Assembly: GCA_014529385.2 (NCBI GenBank)
Contig: CM043965.1
Coordinates: 67,763,690-67,827,689, forward strand
Source of the DNA: Adiantum capillus-veneris
Lineage: Eukaryota > Streptophyta > Polypodiopsida > Polypodiales > Pteridaceae
Direction: 5' to 3'
Length of the DNA stretch: 64,000 nucleotides
Both the position numbers and the translations under genes were made by a program. Below are positions 1 to 10,265 of the stretch, piece after piece. Within the stretch, counting starts at the first letter, position 1, and each line of letters opens with the position of its first letter. Below the pieces are notes generated by a model. The model did no database searches. It was given only the letters and a program-made list of their open reading frames with translations, and was not told the origin of the DNA.

Positions 1-142
1 ATGATTAATTATAAACCTGTTCCCTAGAGGATGTGCTCGACCAGTCACAAGATCCACTCGAATGGCAGAATCTTGGACCTGCAAGTAGACATGGTTTTTA
101 GACCAATACTGCACTATTTTTGCTTCCCTCATGAAAGGACGT
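1..142 (-). pseudogene. A' protease C-terminal end, beyond F
   Basis: Continuation of the A' protease frame after the F insertion, reading RPFMREAKIVQYWSKNHVYL and onward without a stop to the window edge. Copy A diverges here and stops soon after the same point (58110). Confidence 0.55.
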
Positions 143-1275
143 TGTGAGCGGGATGAAAACACACACATCGCCTCTATAACGACCCGACACACACTCTTGG
201 AAGGATATACACACACACTATGGGGCACCACTCGGCTTACACAACACACCTGGCCGAGAAAGGGAACACACCTCTGGAGTGAGAGGAGAGAGACTATCCA
301 CTTGCCCACTCCACACACACACACACACCCCCAAAAAACTCAGCTCAAAAGAGGGGAACTTCTGATAATTAGATACAAATGAGCTTAGGCCAACACCAAG
401 GGGCAAATAGCTCACACAAAATGGGTAAAATAAGCCAGATACAATCACAAATTGGAGCAGAAACTTCACTCATAGGAGAAACTTACACAGCCAAAACAGT
501 AGAAATAGAGTGAGGAATTTGGCAAAATGGATAGTGCCATCGCGTCGGGAACGGCCCAAAACCCCACTCTACAATGTCAAAGTGCTCAAATCCGACCTTG
601 GATGAGCAATTTACGGCCAAAACAGGCTCCAAAAACACCAAAAACACACCTGCGGCTGTTCCTCCTCTCTTCTCCACGTTTTTTCTGGTCTTCTCTCAGT
701 TTTTTCAGTTCCCACACTTAGATTTATTACTTGGGCACCCTTGGCCTTTTAAATGACCTCAAACGGACCCCGAACAGGCCAAAAACTGACCTCGCAGTGT
801 ATAGTTGTCACCTTTTTGCATCATTCGCACACCTGGCACTCAGCTTCTTTTCAATAATGCATTCCACAACCACGTGAAGTGGCCCCAAAAAGTGGTCCTA
901 ATGATGACCTCTCTGCCTAATTATCACAAGAAAATACCCACATTGTGTCCGTACTTCTCCACGTGCAAATATTGACCCCGTTCGACCTCCTGACACCACT
1001 CGATTCCATCTGACGCACCTGCTTACCTCATGTTGTCGGCCAACGGATAGCTTCCTCGAGAAGTTTTACGCGCTACCAACTCCTCAATATTGTAGAAAAA
1101 ACCCACTGGTACAGGTAATGATGAAAATCGATGCACTATGTACATGCTGCCCTACCTGTACACATGTGGGCCCCACGTAACCACCTGGCTCTGGAAAATG
1201 GGCAATCCTTTATTCGATGCACCATGCATGGATATGTACATATGTGCAATTCCTTGCTCCAAAAAAGTCATGACA
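143..1275 (-). repeat. F 3' LTR
   Basis: 1,133-bp direct repeat, matched nearly base for base by 3892-5046. Ends are TGT...ACA on either strand. It contains an (AC)n tract near 315-328. A purine-rich stretch on the minus strand at about 1284-1293 may be the polypurine tract. Confidence 0.88.
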
Positions 1276-1325
1276 TAATTTGCCCACCCCCTAGCCTGCT
1301 AGAGCATTCATGCTCAGCAGCAGCA

Positions 1326-2816
1326 CTAGTAGATGCTCATTCCACCTGGATCAAAAGGCCAAAGGCATATCGCCTGATTCACAAGAAGCATCATAACACC
1401 ACACATATATTTGTCACCAATCAACCAAAATGCACCAAAGACATATCCAACTAACACATCCGCCCTGTCTGGAGTTCCGAAAGCATAAATATTGCATGCC
1501 ACATTCCACCCAACCGATAGAGACAACTCAAGTGACTCATCACCTGGCATCTTGGCTTCACCAGCCATAGCAACAACCTGCAAATCATGCACCCAAGTAG
1601 CTAAAAGAATTGTGTGAAGGTAAAGTTGTTGATATCCAAAGCACAAAAGTATCCCCGCAGCACACATATCCCTAGCATAGGCATCCACATAGCTGAGATT
1701 GGACCCATATATGCCAAACCCCTTCTCATCATCATAAGCATACTCATCATCACACATAACTTCATCCACATCATAATCATGGCTAGCACCACTATCCATA
1801 GCTTCTAGCATGGGTTCATCAGTCTCCAAGAATACAGATCCCTGCTCTAAACCACAATCATGCTCACAAATCGGTTCAATCACTGCACATACATCAAAAT
1901 ATGGCTTCAAAACAGGCTCCACATCCAACAAATCCACAAAATGGCTCTCAACCTTGCCCTCTTCCCTAATTTCCAAGGAACTAGTATCCAAAGATACGTG
2001 CTCATCATCAATAACCTCAACCTCACACTCACACCCAGAATCACAAGGTACACAAGTAGCCAATGCATCCTCTTCAAGACTTTTCAATCCTGTATCCAAA
2101 GCATTACTCACCTCTTTAGGCTCTTCCATAAACCTGTCAACCTGCAAGACCTCTTTACGCTTCACAATAGACCTTGGGAAGAAACGAGAAACATCATAGG
2201 ATAGGCTACTTTTCACCTGCTTAGGCTTAACTTCATCTTCCATGTCAAATCCATCTTGCACATGCATACCTGTACTGATACCATGTTCCTCAAGACGCTT
2301 AAACTTCCATTCCTTGTGCTTTGCAATGCATACCGCATCTTCAAAAGACTCGGGCGTCTTCAACTCAACCTCGAACCGCAACGAAGGTGACAAACCATCA
2401 ACAAAAGAACTTTTCTTCAATGAACAAGGGGGGGTCTCATCCTTAAGAGCAACACACCAACGAGTCCATAAATCTGTAAAACCGTGTACATAGGCATCAA
2501 CACCTTGACAAGAACCTTGCTTAAGAGCATTGAGCTCATTCCATACTGCATTTGCATCTTCAAAAACCTGGAAACGCTCTAAAAAAGCTTCTATAAACTT
2601 GTCAAGACTCAAACCATAAGAAGAAGCCACTGCTTCTTTAGCTTCCAAATCCATGAACCAAACACGGGCCTCATCTTTCAAAAGCAATCCAAATAGCCTC
2701 GAAATCTTCTCCTCATCACACATATTGTTGCTTATGCATGCCACCTCGACTTGCTCCAGAAAGTCTTCCGCATCTTCACCACTTCTTCCATGAAATTCCG
2801 GATAAGAGAAAGCCAT
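1326..2816 (-). CDS. gag: F Gag-like protein with acidic middle and hydrophobic C-terminus
   Basis: 496 residues from an ATG at 2816. The N-terminal 180 residues match the Gag of D in spacing and motif: MAFSYPEFHGRSGEDAEDFL, then LLKDEARVWF, then a FVDGLSPSLR region equivalent to FISGLYPLLR in D. This is the Ty3/gypsy capsid (retrotrans_gag) fold region. Residues about 220-380 are acidic and Cys-rich without a CCHC knuckle. The last 110 residues are unusual, with several hydrophobic stretches (GILLCFGYQQLYLHTILLA; LVGYVFGAFWLI; GVMMLLVNQAICLW). There is no protease motif. The frame is fully open, which implies recent function or recent insertion. A capsid role is known for the N-terminal half; the role of the C-terminal half is unknown. 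Confidence 0.75.
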   Translation of the reverse strand: MAFSYPEFHGRSGEDAEDFLEQVEVACISNNMCDEEKISRLFGLLLKDEARVWFMDLEAKEAVASSYGLSLDKFIEAFLERFQVFEDANAVWNELNALKQGSCQGVDAYVHGFTDLWTRWCVALKDETPPCSLKKSSFVDGLSPSLRFEVELKTPESFEDAVCIAKHKEWKFKRLEEHGISTGMHVQDGFDMEDEVKPKQVKSSLSYDVSRFFPRSIVKRKEVLQVDRFMEEPKEVSNALDTGLKSLEEDALATCVPCDSGCECEVEVIDDEHVSLDTSSLEIREEGKVESHFVDLLDVEPVLKPYFDVCAVIEPICEHDCGLEQGSVFLETDEPMLEAMDSGASHDYDVDEVMCDDEYAYDDEKGFGIYGSNLSYVDAYARDMCAAGILLCFGYQQLYLHTILLATWVHDLQVVAMAGEAKMPGDESLELSLSVGWNVACNIYAFGTPDRADVLVGYVFGAFWLIGDKYMCGVMMLLVNQAICLWPFDPGGMSIY

Positions 2817-2917
2817 GGCTACCCAAGTTTAATGCTTTAAGAACCTCTTCGAACACACATGCAAGAACCCAAGACTTTTGACTACCCAATCCCCAGAAAC
2901 TTCAATGGAGCTCAGCT

Positions 2918-3136
2918 TTAGATAAGGACAAACACATGCACATCAAATGCGTTTTCATAGTTGATCATCGGAATTACAATAGGCAAAGGACATTCCAGGA
3001 TCTCTCTTAATCTTCTTGGCCCGAACATAAAGACTATGCGCTGCTGAAAAAAAATCTTCCTGGACACATGAACATTTATCTGGATTCTTTGAGTTAAATG
3101 AAATGGAGTGAATTGAGGGCCATTTTGATCATCCAT
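2918..3136 (-). CDS. F small leader ORF (72 aa) upstream of Gag
   Basis: Starts at ATG 3136 and ends 101 bases before the gag ATG. It contains VSRKIFFQQRIVFMFGPRRL, close to DRKIFFQQRLVFYFGAERL in D, and ends INYENAFDVHVFVLI followed by stop. The same size, position and C-terminal pattern occur in D (two copies) and C. Hydrophobic and basic residues alternate and there is no classic signal peptide. Function is unknown. Its survival in an element that lost protease, RT and integrase argues that it matters to the element or its helper. Its upstream frame ends TAA overlapping this ATG as TAATG, but that frame has no ATG of its own. Confidence 0.65.
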   Translation of the reverse strand: MDDQNGPQFTPFHLTQRIQINVHVSRKIFFQQRIVFMFGPRRLREILECPLPIVIPMINYENAFDVHVFVLI

Positions 3137-3867
3137 TAAAGCCAACCATGCAGCTCCCAAGAAGGCACACCTGACTTATCCTCTGATTTTGCCAAAATTT
3201 CAGCAGCATAACAGCATAAATGGATCAAAAGACCAAAAAACCAGCCATCATAACTTGGAAAAATTTTGGCAGAGTTTCCCCAGAAATAGAGCAGTAGGAA
3301 CCCAAAATATAGACTGTATATGTATGCATAAACTGTCAACAATAGAACCCGAGCATCAAGTAGGACTCACTAGTACATAGCCTATGGCGAGGTCACAAAA
3401 AGGGTGCTCCAGCTACCTGTATCACCGAAAGGATCTCCACATTTGAGAATCCCCCAGCTCAATAAAAACCTCACGCTATCGACCCTCACACGAAGGCTAA
3501 TGCAAATCGAGTATAGTCAAGTCTCAGAAATGACTATCTTCTAGACAAAGTCTCAGAAATGGCTGGGACTGCCAAATACAACCAAGTATGGCTCCACAAA
3601 TGCGTACAATGGCAGTTTCCACAAGTAACGTACAATCCAGCAGACAATGCGCTCAAACAGGCGCCAAATGATGCATACCCACAACAACTGCAAGTAACAC
3701 CACTGCTATAGTATATCAATGTACTCCAGCTACCTGTACCTGTGTGAATCACTTGTACCTGTACCTGTCCCTGTAACTTGTAACCTGTAACCTGTAATCT
3801 GCAACTTGCAACCTCTAATCCCGAATCTCGAAGCTTGAAGCTCGAAGCAGAAGGTACTCGAAGAAGA
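3137..3867. other. F 5' leader, no gene seen
   Basis: Sequence between the F primer site and the small ORF. It includes repeats of a CTGTAACTTG-type unit around 3730-3800 (several near copies of CTGTAACCTG / CTGTACCTGT). I see no ATG-started coding frame on the sense strand. Confidence 0.5.
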
Positions 3868-3885
3868 TCCTCCGTGGGGGCGCCA
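3868..3885 (-). other. F primer-binding site
   Basis: On the minus strand it reads TGGCGCCCCCACGGAGGA, six bases inside the 5' LTR end (spacer 3886-3891). It differs by one base from the D site TGGTGCCCCCACGGAGGA, so the two families use the same or a very similar tRNA. Confidence 0.75.
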
Positions 3886-3891
3886 AAAGAA

Positions 3892-5046
3892 TGTGAGCGG
3901 AATGAAAACACACAGAGCGCCTCTATAACGACCCGACACACACTCTTGGAAGGATATACACACACACACTATGGGGCACCACTCGGCTTACACAACACAC
4001 CTGGCCGAGAAAGGGAACACACCTTTGGAGTGAGAGGAGAGAGACTATCCACTTGCCCACTCCACACAAACACACACACACGCACACACACACACACACA
4101 CCCAAAAAACTCAGCTCAAAAGAGGGGAACTTCTAATAATTAGATACAAATGAGCTTGGGCCAACACCAAGGGGCAAATAGCTCACACAAAATGGGTAAA
4201 ATAAGCCAGATACAATCACAAATTGGAGCAGAAACTTCGCTCATAGGAGAAACTTACACAGCCAAAACAGTAGAAAAAGAGTGAGAAATTTGGCAAAATG
4301 GACAGCGCCATCGCGTCTGGAACAGCCCAAAACCCTAGTCTACAATGTCAAAGTGCTCAAATCCGACCTTGGATGAGCAGTTTACGGCCAAAACAGGCTC
4401 CAAAAACACCAAAAACACACCTGCGGATGTTCCTCCTCTCTTCTCTACGTTTTTTCTGGTCTTCTCTCAGTTTTTTCAGTTCCCACACTTAGCTTTATTA
4501 CTTGGGCACCCTTGGCCTTTTAGATGACCTCAAACGGACCCCGAACAGGCCAAAAACTGACCTCGCAGTGCATAGTTGTCACCTTTTTGCATCATTCGCA
4601 CACCTGGCACTTAGCTTCTTTTCAATAATGCATTCCGCAACCACGTGAAGTGGACCCAAAAAGTGGTCCTAATGATGACCTCTCTGCCTAATTATCACAA
4701 GAAAACACCCACGTTGTGTCCGTACTCCTCCACGTGCAAATATTGACCCCGTTCGACCTCCTGACACCACTCGATGCCATCTGACGCACCTGCTTACCTC
4801 ATGTCGTCGGCCCGCAGATAGCTTCCTCAAGAATTTTTACGCGCTACCAACTCCTCATTATTGTAGAAAAAACCCACTGGTACTAGTAACGATGAAAATC
4901 GATGCAGTATGTACATGCTGCCCTACCTGTACACATGTGGGCCCCACGTAACCACCTGGCTCGGGAAAATGGGCAATCCTTTATTCGATGCACCATGCAT
5001 GGATATGTACATATGTGCAATTACTTGCTCCAAAAAAGTGCTGACA
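3892..5046 (-). repeat. F 5' LTR
   Basis: 1,155-bp partner of 143-1275. The longer (AC)n tract at about 4068-4101 explains part of the length difference. Scattered single-base differences suggest a modest age. The two LTRs are otherwise collinear. Confidence 0.88.
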
Positions 5047-5607
5047 ACGTCCTAAGATCATCTCCGATTCCATAGTGTGTCTGGAGAAATCCATAACAAT
5101 GAAGGTAATCCTTATTTTATGTCCAAAGACCTGGATCTTGAGATCTTCTAGCATCCCAATAGGTTTAACGATAGACCCATTGACCATCTTCACTACAATG
5201 GTTGTGGTCGCAAGGTGAGGTCTTCCCATAGTTTCCCAACAATTTTTAGTCACAATGCTAACCCCAACACCACCATCAAGGATTCCCTTCACAATTAATC
5301 TCTTAGTAGTGATTGGTATGGTTGCATTGGATTCATCACCCTCAAAGTATTGTCCCAACTTGTTAACATGTATTTCTATAACAAGGTTCTCATCTACGTT
5401 GGGTTGTGTATCTGAGTGTTGCTCCTCTATTGGCATCTCCCTGGCTCCATCCATTTGTGCAAATTGTGGTAGCCAAAACTTCAGTTCTTCATTGAGGAAG
5501 GCTCGAAGAGCTGAGACTAGCTCAGGGTCTTTATATAGTTTGGACATGATGGTGGTTCTAACTTCTGAAGACATGAAATCCATCAATTTGGCAATGTTTA
5601 ACGGCAC
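5047..5607 (-). pseudogene. pol: A' retropepsin-like protease, cut by F
   Basis: The frame from about 5607 down to the F insertion contains VKGILDGGVGVSIVTKNCW and MILGR, the DGG/DSG-type aspartic protease signature with the flap-side LGRP motif. F interrupts between the GGACGT and CCT of that last motif, and the frame resumes at 142-1 with RPFMREAK. In this copy the active site reads DGG-V; copy A reads DGG-A. An in-frame TAA at about 5617 separates this part from the upstream segment. Role: polyprotein cleavage in retroelement particles (family knowledge). Broken here by F. Confidence 0.72.
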
Positions 5608-5616
5608 CTTTTGGGC

Positions 5617-6440
5617 TTAAGTACCTTGATGTGTGGAAGATGGGATCTCCATTTCTTTGATAGGATCAAGTAGTCCCTCTGTAAACATTCTTTCCATCAA
5701 GAAGTGAGTACGCCCACTTTCCCATGACTTTAAGTCACTTTCTTCTTGGATGACACTAGGTATGGCTAAGGGTCTATGGACTTGGTGAGGTTGTTGTTGC
5801 ATACGGAACATGGTGTCTGTAATCTAGATCTATCTAGGTGCTGGTTCTAGATCCCTTTGTGTATCTTCTACGAAACTCCTTAATTGCTTGACTCGCTCAA
5901 TCTCCTCTGTAGGGTTTGGATAAGTTCCTATCTTCTTCTTGGATCCTGGCCATTGTGGCTCATGAAGATCTTAGTGGTCTTTTTGGTCTCCATGGTTCCA
6001 CCTGAATCATCTTCAGTGTCGTTCATATATACGGGGTCATCACCAATCCCTATATTGGTCTTTGAACTGGGGTCTGACTTTACTGCTTTTTGCGATCTCT
6101 TCCTTCGTGTTTTCTTGTTTTTCTGAGATTGGGCAATTGATGCCCTGTCTCTTTCCTCAAGAATATAATTTTGTTTTTGGAGCAACGATCGTGTGAGTAC
6201 GTTTACTGGTATCACAGGTGTACTTTGTGATGGCTCCTCGATAACTTCAATAAAGTTTAATGGTGTGATCTTTGGTGCATTTGGATTATTTGGACATTAG
6301 GCAATCAAATGATCTATGCCACATCAATTACACATGAGTATCGCCATTGCACACGTGCTCGCTTGATTGGTTTGCATTAGTATGGCGTTCTTTTGTAGCC
6401 TAATAGGACACTCGGCTACACGATGTGGACCTCCACACTC
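5617..6440 (-). pseudogene. A' Gag-protease linker with decayed third zinc knuckle
   Basis: Collinear with A at 56590-57480. It holds a knuckle-like CGIDH...CPNNPN near 6290-6340, broken by TGA (C-N-TGA-C) and TAA, then a Lys/Arg-rich stretch (95-residue open segment at 5928-6215) ending near SHNGQDPRRR. The TGA inside C-N-TGA-C is also present in A. It is a linker of unknown fold. Confidence 0.55.
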
Positions 6441-6443
6441 ATA

Positions 6444-7495
6444 TCATTGAAGAGGTGGTCTCTTAGCAGTGTAATTGATATTTTGGCCTCTTGCCGCAAG
6501 AGCAGCTACTTGATATACAGGTTTGACTTGTCCCCAATAGTCCTCCATGTAGTATTGCGGACTTTCTTCAAGCACATCCATCCCATAGGAAATATTAGGG
6601 TCCATATCTTCCTCACAGCCTTCCAAACAAGCAATAGATGACTCACAACCCACTTGATTCACATAAGTGATTCTCGAAGGTGGTGGTTGCGGTCCTAGAA
6701 CTGGAGGTGGTAAGGGTATTGTTTGAACAACATTTTGGGCCCTAGGGACCATGTGTTGTGTTGTTTGTTCAAGAGGTGGGGCCGGCATCAATGCAGGCAC
6801 TCGAGGTGTGCCTGTCCATGGTAAGGTTGGTCTATTGGCCATCGCGTGCTTAAATACTATGCAATTCTTAGCTTGATGACCATACCTCCCACAGGCATTG
6901 CAGTTCCCATTGAATATTACTCTAAACATAGGGCATTCACTGGTACTATGCGGTCCATAGCATACTGAGCACCATTGTTGCCTCTTCTTGGATACATATG
7001 ATTGTTTTGCGGAGCACGATTGTCTTTAAGACTCTCTTGAATAGCCTTGGTGAGATCTGCTAAAGTCATCTCAGATATCTTTGGCTCCTTAGCAATAGGC
7101 TTTAGGGTCATTGGCTGATGCCCGATGCTTGCGAGCTAATAGATTTAGGCTCAAAAAACTTTCTCCTTGAATCATTAAATTATCCTCCAACTGGATCGCA
7201 TTGGTGGTGACTGCTTCCCAAGTGGTGATACCTCTAATGACTAGGCCATTGTAGATATCCTCATGTCGTAACCCCCTAATGAATCTATCAAGCAATTGAT
7301 TATTATTGAAGCGCTCATTTGGATTACAATGAGAATTCAAATGCTTCAAGCGACTAATAAAGTCTCTCACCGACTCTCCTTCCTCTTGTTGGGATTTCTG
7401 GAGCTAAGAGGCTACACCCCAAAGCACTCCCTCACGTATGTATTCTTTCAAGTACAATCTCCTAAGAGTAGGGTAAATCGTTTTTTCTTCCACCC
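6444..7495 (-). pseudogene. gag: A' Gag capsid C-half and nucleocapsid
   Basis: Three overlapping open pieces (7370-7089, 7111-6917, 6929-6444) align with A Gag. Motifs are MRDFISRLKHLNSHCNPNER, LLDRFIRGLRHEDIYNGLV (capsid C-terminal half), then CNACGRYGHQAKNC (CX2CX4HX4C knuckle) and a Pro-rich tail. A TAG near 7409 replaces an Arg codon of A, and small indels split the frame. The stretch at 6783-6812 is uninterrupted here and carries the target of element B as present in A. Confidence 0.75.
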
Positions 7496-9091
7496 TTAGG
7501 GTTCTATACCAATCCCTGCCTTCCCACTTAAGGTTAGGCTTAAATCATTACTCTTATGCAGGTCATTGTGTTCTCCTAGAGAATCACATATTTGTTCAAA
7601 CACTTCGATATGCTTTCTTACATCCTCGTCTCCACTAAATTTTTGTGTGAGCTTGGCTATTTGTACTGCCTTACTTCTAGGCTCTCTATCAGGCGTGTTA
7701 CGCATATTCTCAGCAATAGATTGACCAATAGCTTGAGCAAATGTTGCCAAGTCACCTAAGTGAGCAGGCACCGTGGGTGAAGGTGCTCCAGAGACTACAT
7801 GTGGAGTAGGTATTGGCATTGGTCTTGGCGCATAGGAAGCCCTAGGGTTCCACGTTGGGTACGATGTTGTGCCATGTGGTGGCCGAAAGTTCATATGTGT
7901 GGCCGTGGGCATAGCAAACGTTGGATGTGACATGCTGATGCTAGCCGGTATGTTCCCATAGAAATAAGAGCGTGGATGTTGTGGTTGTGGAGCATAGGTA
8001 GTTGAAACAATGGGAGGAATAGGGACTACATGAGTGAGATGACCCATAGGTGCATACGATTGGTACACACTTGTAGGTACTGTTGCAAGCATTGAGCTAC
8101 CATGTAGCAGTGCTTTACTAACAAATGAGGTCCATGGTGTGTTTCTTGGCATGCCTATCATTGGGGTAGGCATGGTAGCCGTGGTGTCATCAAGGGAAAG
8201 ATGAGTTAGACTTGGAAAGGTAAAGCTATCACTTATGGGCTCAGATTGCACTGAGACCCATGGAGAAACAAAATATGGAGGATCCATCAGACTTACTGAG
8301 GGAGTGTCCATTTGCGATAAGGTCAGTTGTTTAGCCTTTCCTGTATCCAAAAATCTCATGAGACCCGTTGAAGGCGTGTTGATCCCCTTGTTCTGTCTGT
8401 CTAACTCAATGACCCTATGGATGACCTCACAAACTCTTTGTTGTTGATCCTCCACACTAGTAGCATCCATTGTGGATTGTAGGACATCTAACCAACCCAT
8501 GTGATAGGTGTGACCTGTGTATAGGTCGGTTAGAGTTTTCGTTTGTAGTTCGTACTCCCAGTTCTCATTTAAGAACGCTCCATCTAGGATTGAGGTGCTA
8601 GGGGTGTCCTTTGAGCTAGATGCAATGTTGCTTTCTAGGGGTTGCCCCTTAGCGGTTGCTAAGTCAGGAGCACTCGATTGCTCTCTTAGAAAGGATATTG
8701 AAATAGGAGCTTTCGATTTTAACTCTCTTCGTTGCTCCACCTTGCATAAGCTCGCAATTTCCTTTTCCCTCGCTGCAAGGATATACCGCTCAACCTCTTG
8801 CACTTTGGCAAGGCTTCTACCATCGGGTAATATGACCTCAGAGGGGAATAGTTTTGAAGAGTTAGGGGGTGCAGTTAATGGAGTATTCACGTGCACATTC
8901 TCTAAGGGCATAGGGTCTACGTTGGTCATGAGTGGATAATTTACTTCCCCACCCCCCTCATTTACATCATTAGCTCCATGTTCGGAGCGAGTGGCTCTAC
9001 TAAAGGTTTCCTTCAAGCGGCTAAGCATGCTCGGCCCGGACTGTGGGACCATGGCATGCATGTCTTGGCTTGAGCTATCGGGATTAGGCAT
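7496..9091 (-). CDS. gag: A' Gag N-terminal part (531 aa, ends at TAA)
   Basis: A 531-residue open frame from ATG 9091 (MPNPDSSSQDMHAMVPQSGP). The first 180 residues look like a charged matrix-like region, and the middle is Pro/Ser/Thr/Met-rich. Near the end come FAQAIGQSIAENMRNTPDRE and KFSGDEDVRKHIEVFEQICD, typical of the start of a gypsy capsid (retrotrans_gag). TAA at 7496-7498 interrupts the capsid; downstream sequence continues the capsid in copy A. This region is absent from A, which starts just after this point. The frame is also open upstream through TAG at 9101-9103 to about 9331. Confidence 0.7.
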   Translation of the reverse strand: MPNPDSSSQDMHAMVPQSGPSMLSRLKETFSRATRSEHGANDVNEGGGEVNYPLMTNVDPMPLENVHVNTPLTAPPNSSKLFPSEVILPDGRSLAKVQEVERYILAAREKEIASLCKVEQRRELKSKAPISISFLREQSSAPDLATAKGQPLESNIASSSKDTPSTSILDGAFLNENWEYELQTKTLTDLYTGHTYHMGWLDVLQSTMDATSVEDQQQRVCEVIHRVIELDRQNKGINTPSTGLMRFLDTGKAKQLTLSQMDTPSVSLMDPPYFVSPWVSVQSEPISDSFTFPSLTHLSLDDTTATMPTPMIGMPRNTPWTSFVSKALLHGSSMLATVPTSVYQSYAPMGHLTHVVPIPPIVSTTYAPQPQHPRSYFYGNIPASISMSHPTFAMPTATHMNFRPPHGTTSYPTWNPRASYAPRPMPIPTPHVVSGAPSPTVPAHLGDLATFAQAIGQSIAENMRNTPDREPRSKAVQIAKLTQKFSGDEDVRKHIEVFEQICDSLGEHNDLHKSNDLSLTLSGKAGIGIEP

Positions 9092-9100
9092 TGGGAAACC

Positions 9101-9331
9101 CTAAATGACATCGTAGTCAGAGGAAGAGTCACTAGCCGCTATGTTCGGGTTTTGGTTTGTACTACATTGGGTCCCCGCTGAGGGCCCGGAACTTAAGGTA
9201 GGTGGATAATGAGAACTCGCGTAGGTCAAAATGCTCTTTAGTTGCTCAGTCTCTAGCACACGACGAGAGCATAGATGCATGTGCCTTTTGCACCCTACAA
9301 GCATCGACGAATAACCTCGAAGGTTAACCAC
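9101..9331 (-). other. A' open frame upstream of Gag, separated by TAG
   Basis: 76 codons in the same frame as the Gag start and separated from it by TAG at 9101-9103. There is no ATG at its beginning. It could be a former N-terminal extension of Gag or leader sequence; no motif recognised. Confidence 0.35.
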
Positions 9332-9962
9332 TTACTTTTTTAGACGTCCGTTTTCACTTGTTTTTTAATGTTTTTTAATGATTGTTTTTTTGATTAAAGT
9401 GTGTGATAGCTCAAAGCGAGCGTATCACTCAGAGGGTTGTGGTGTGCTTTATAGCACAATGTTCGATCACGTGAAGCTCCGTTGGTCCTCAAAAAAGTCA
9501 ATTTTTAGCTACGTGTGAACCTAAAACTTAGGCCTGAGCCTGAGCATGAGCTTGGACTTGGGTCTGGGAGATATTCTCGATCCCAGTTCTACCTTTAATT
9601 TTTTGTTTTTTTTTGGTTTTTTGGGATAAGGTCGCCGTGGCCTGCGGGCGAGCACACACACACACTCTACCTAGCTACTTACAACTAATACACCTACTGC
9701 TACATTCTAACACACTTCATAGATCTCACAGATCTACTTCCTACTTACTGTACTTTACATTACATAGAACTAACAATCTTAATACTAAGACCTTATCATA
9801 GAGAAAACACAGAACCTTTCAAAACTTCATTAACAAAGAAATACACAATAGCAACACAAAATCCTTCTTCTCAACTCACACCCTTCCTTCCCTACCCTTC
9901 CTACAATTGAAATTGCACCACAAAAGAAGCACAGAGTGCCATTCAAGCTTAGTGTATGGCAT
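9332..9962. other. A' 5' leader, no gene seen
   Basis: Sequence between the A' primer site and the start of its long frame. It has T-rich and (CA)n stretches (9654-9667). No coding frame that I trust. Confidence 0.5.
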
Positions 9963-9980
9963 TCCCCGACAACGGCGCCA
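9963..9980 (-). other. A' primer-binding site, tRNA-Asp type
   Basis: Minus strand reads TGGCGCCGTTGTCGGGGA, four bases inside the LTR. Athila-group plant elements use the complement of tRNA-Asp (TGGCGCCGTTGCCGGGGA); one base differs. Confidence 0.82.
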
Positions 9981-9984
9981 AAAA

Positions 9985-10265
9985 TGTGCGTGTCTGTCAC
10001 ACGTGTCAATGCAAGGAACTTGCCGATACACTCTGTGCGAGCCACAAATGGCTCCAAGCACGCAACTAGCCTAAACTAGTAAGCTCAAAGATGGTGATGG
10101 TGTGTCACTCACCGCTCTACGCTTGTTGTCATGGAGGATTCCTCGTCGCAAAGAAGAGGAAGCTGCTGTTGCACCGCGCTCAACTGCTTCGTCACCACCG
10201 TGCCTTCGTCGCAATGCTCGATCGTACACACTCTCTCTCTCTCTCTCTCTCTCACATACACACAC
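9985..10265 (-). repeat. A' 5' LTR, inner part (interrupted by E)
   Basis: Matches the 3' half of the A LTR (about 60520-60797) in reverse complement, including a (CT)n run at 10228-10255. It is separated from its other half (37320-37617) by element E, which landed in the adjoining (CA)n tract. Confidence 0.85.

Larger units (their letters stand above)
143..5046 (-). mobile_element. Element F: gag-only LTR retrotransposon inserted in A' protease gene
   Basis: Two direct repeats of about 1.1 kb (143-1275 and 3892-5046) begin TGTGAGCGG and end GACA, and they flank 2.6 kb. The target duplication is ACGT at 139-142 and 5047-5050. Sister element A has the uninterrupted target near 58063 (reverse complement of the flanks joined). 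A primer site for the minus strand sits at 3868-3885, so the element reads right to left. The only sizeable genes are a 72-residue ORF and a 496-residue Gag. There is no protease, RT or integrase. It resembles plant gag-only terminal-repeat retrotransposons and shares its primer site and Gag type with D, so D-like elements are the likely helper (inference). Confidence 0.88.

Noticed and set aside
1810-2199. Ser/Thr-rich plus-strand frame of 129 codons
   Set aside because: Antisense to the acidic middle of the F Gag.
3137-3342. Extra leader ORF upstream of the F small ORF
   Set aside because: No ATG in the frame; only its TAA overlaps the next ATG.
5255-5620. Plus-strand frame of 121 codons
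   Set aside because: Antisense shadow of the A' protease.
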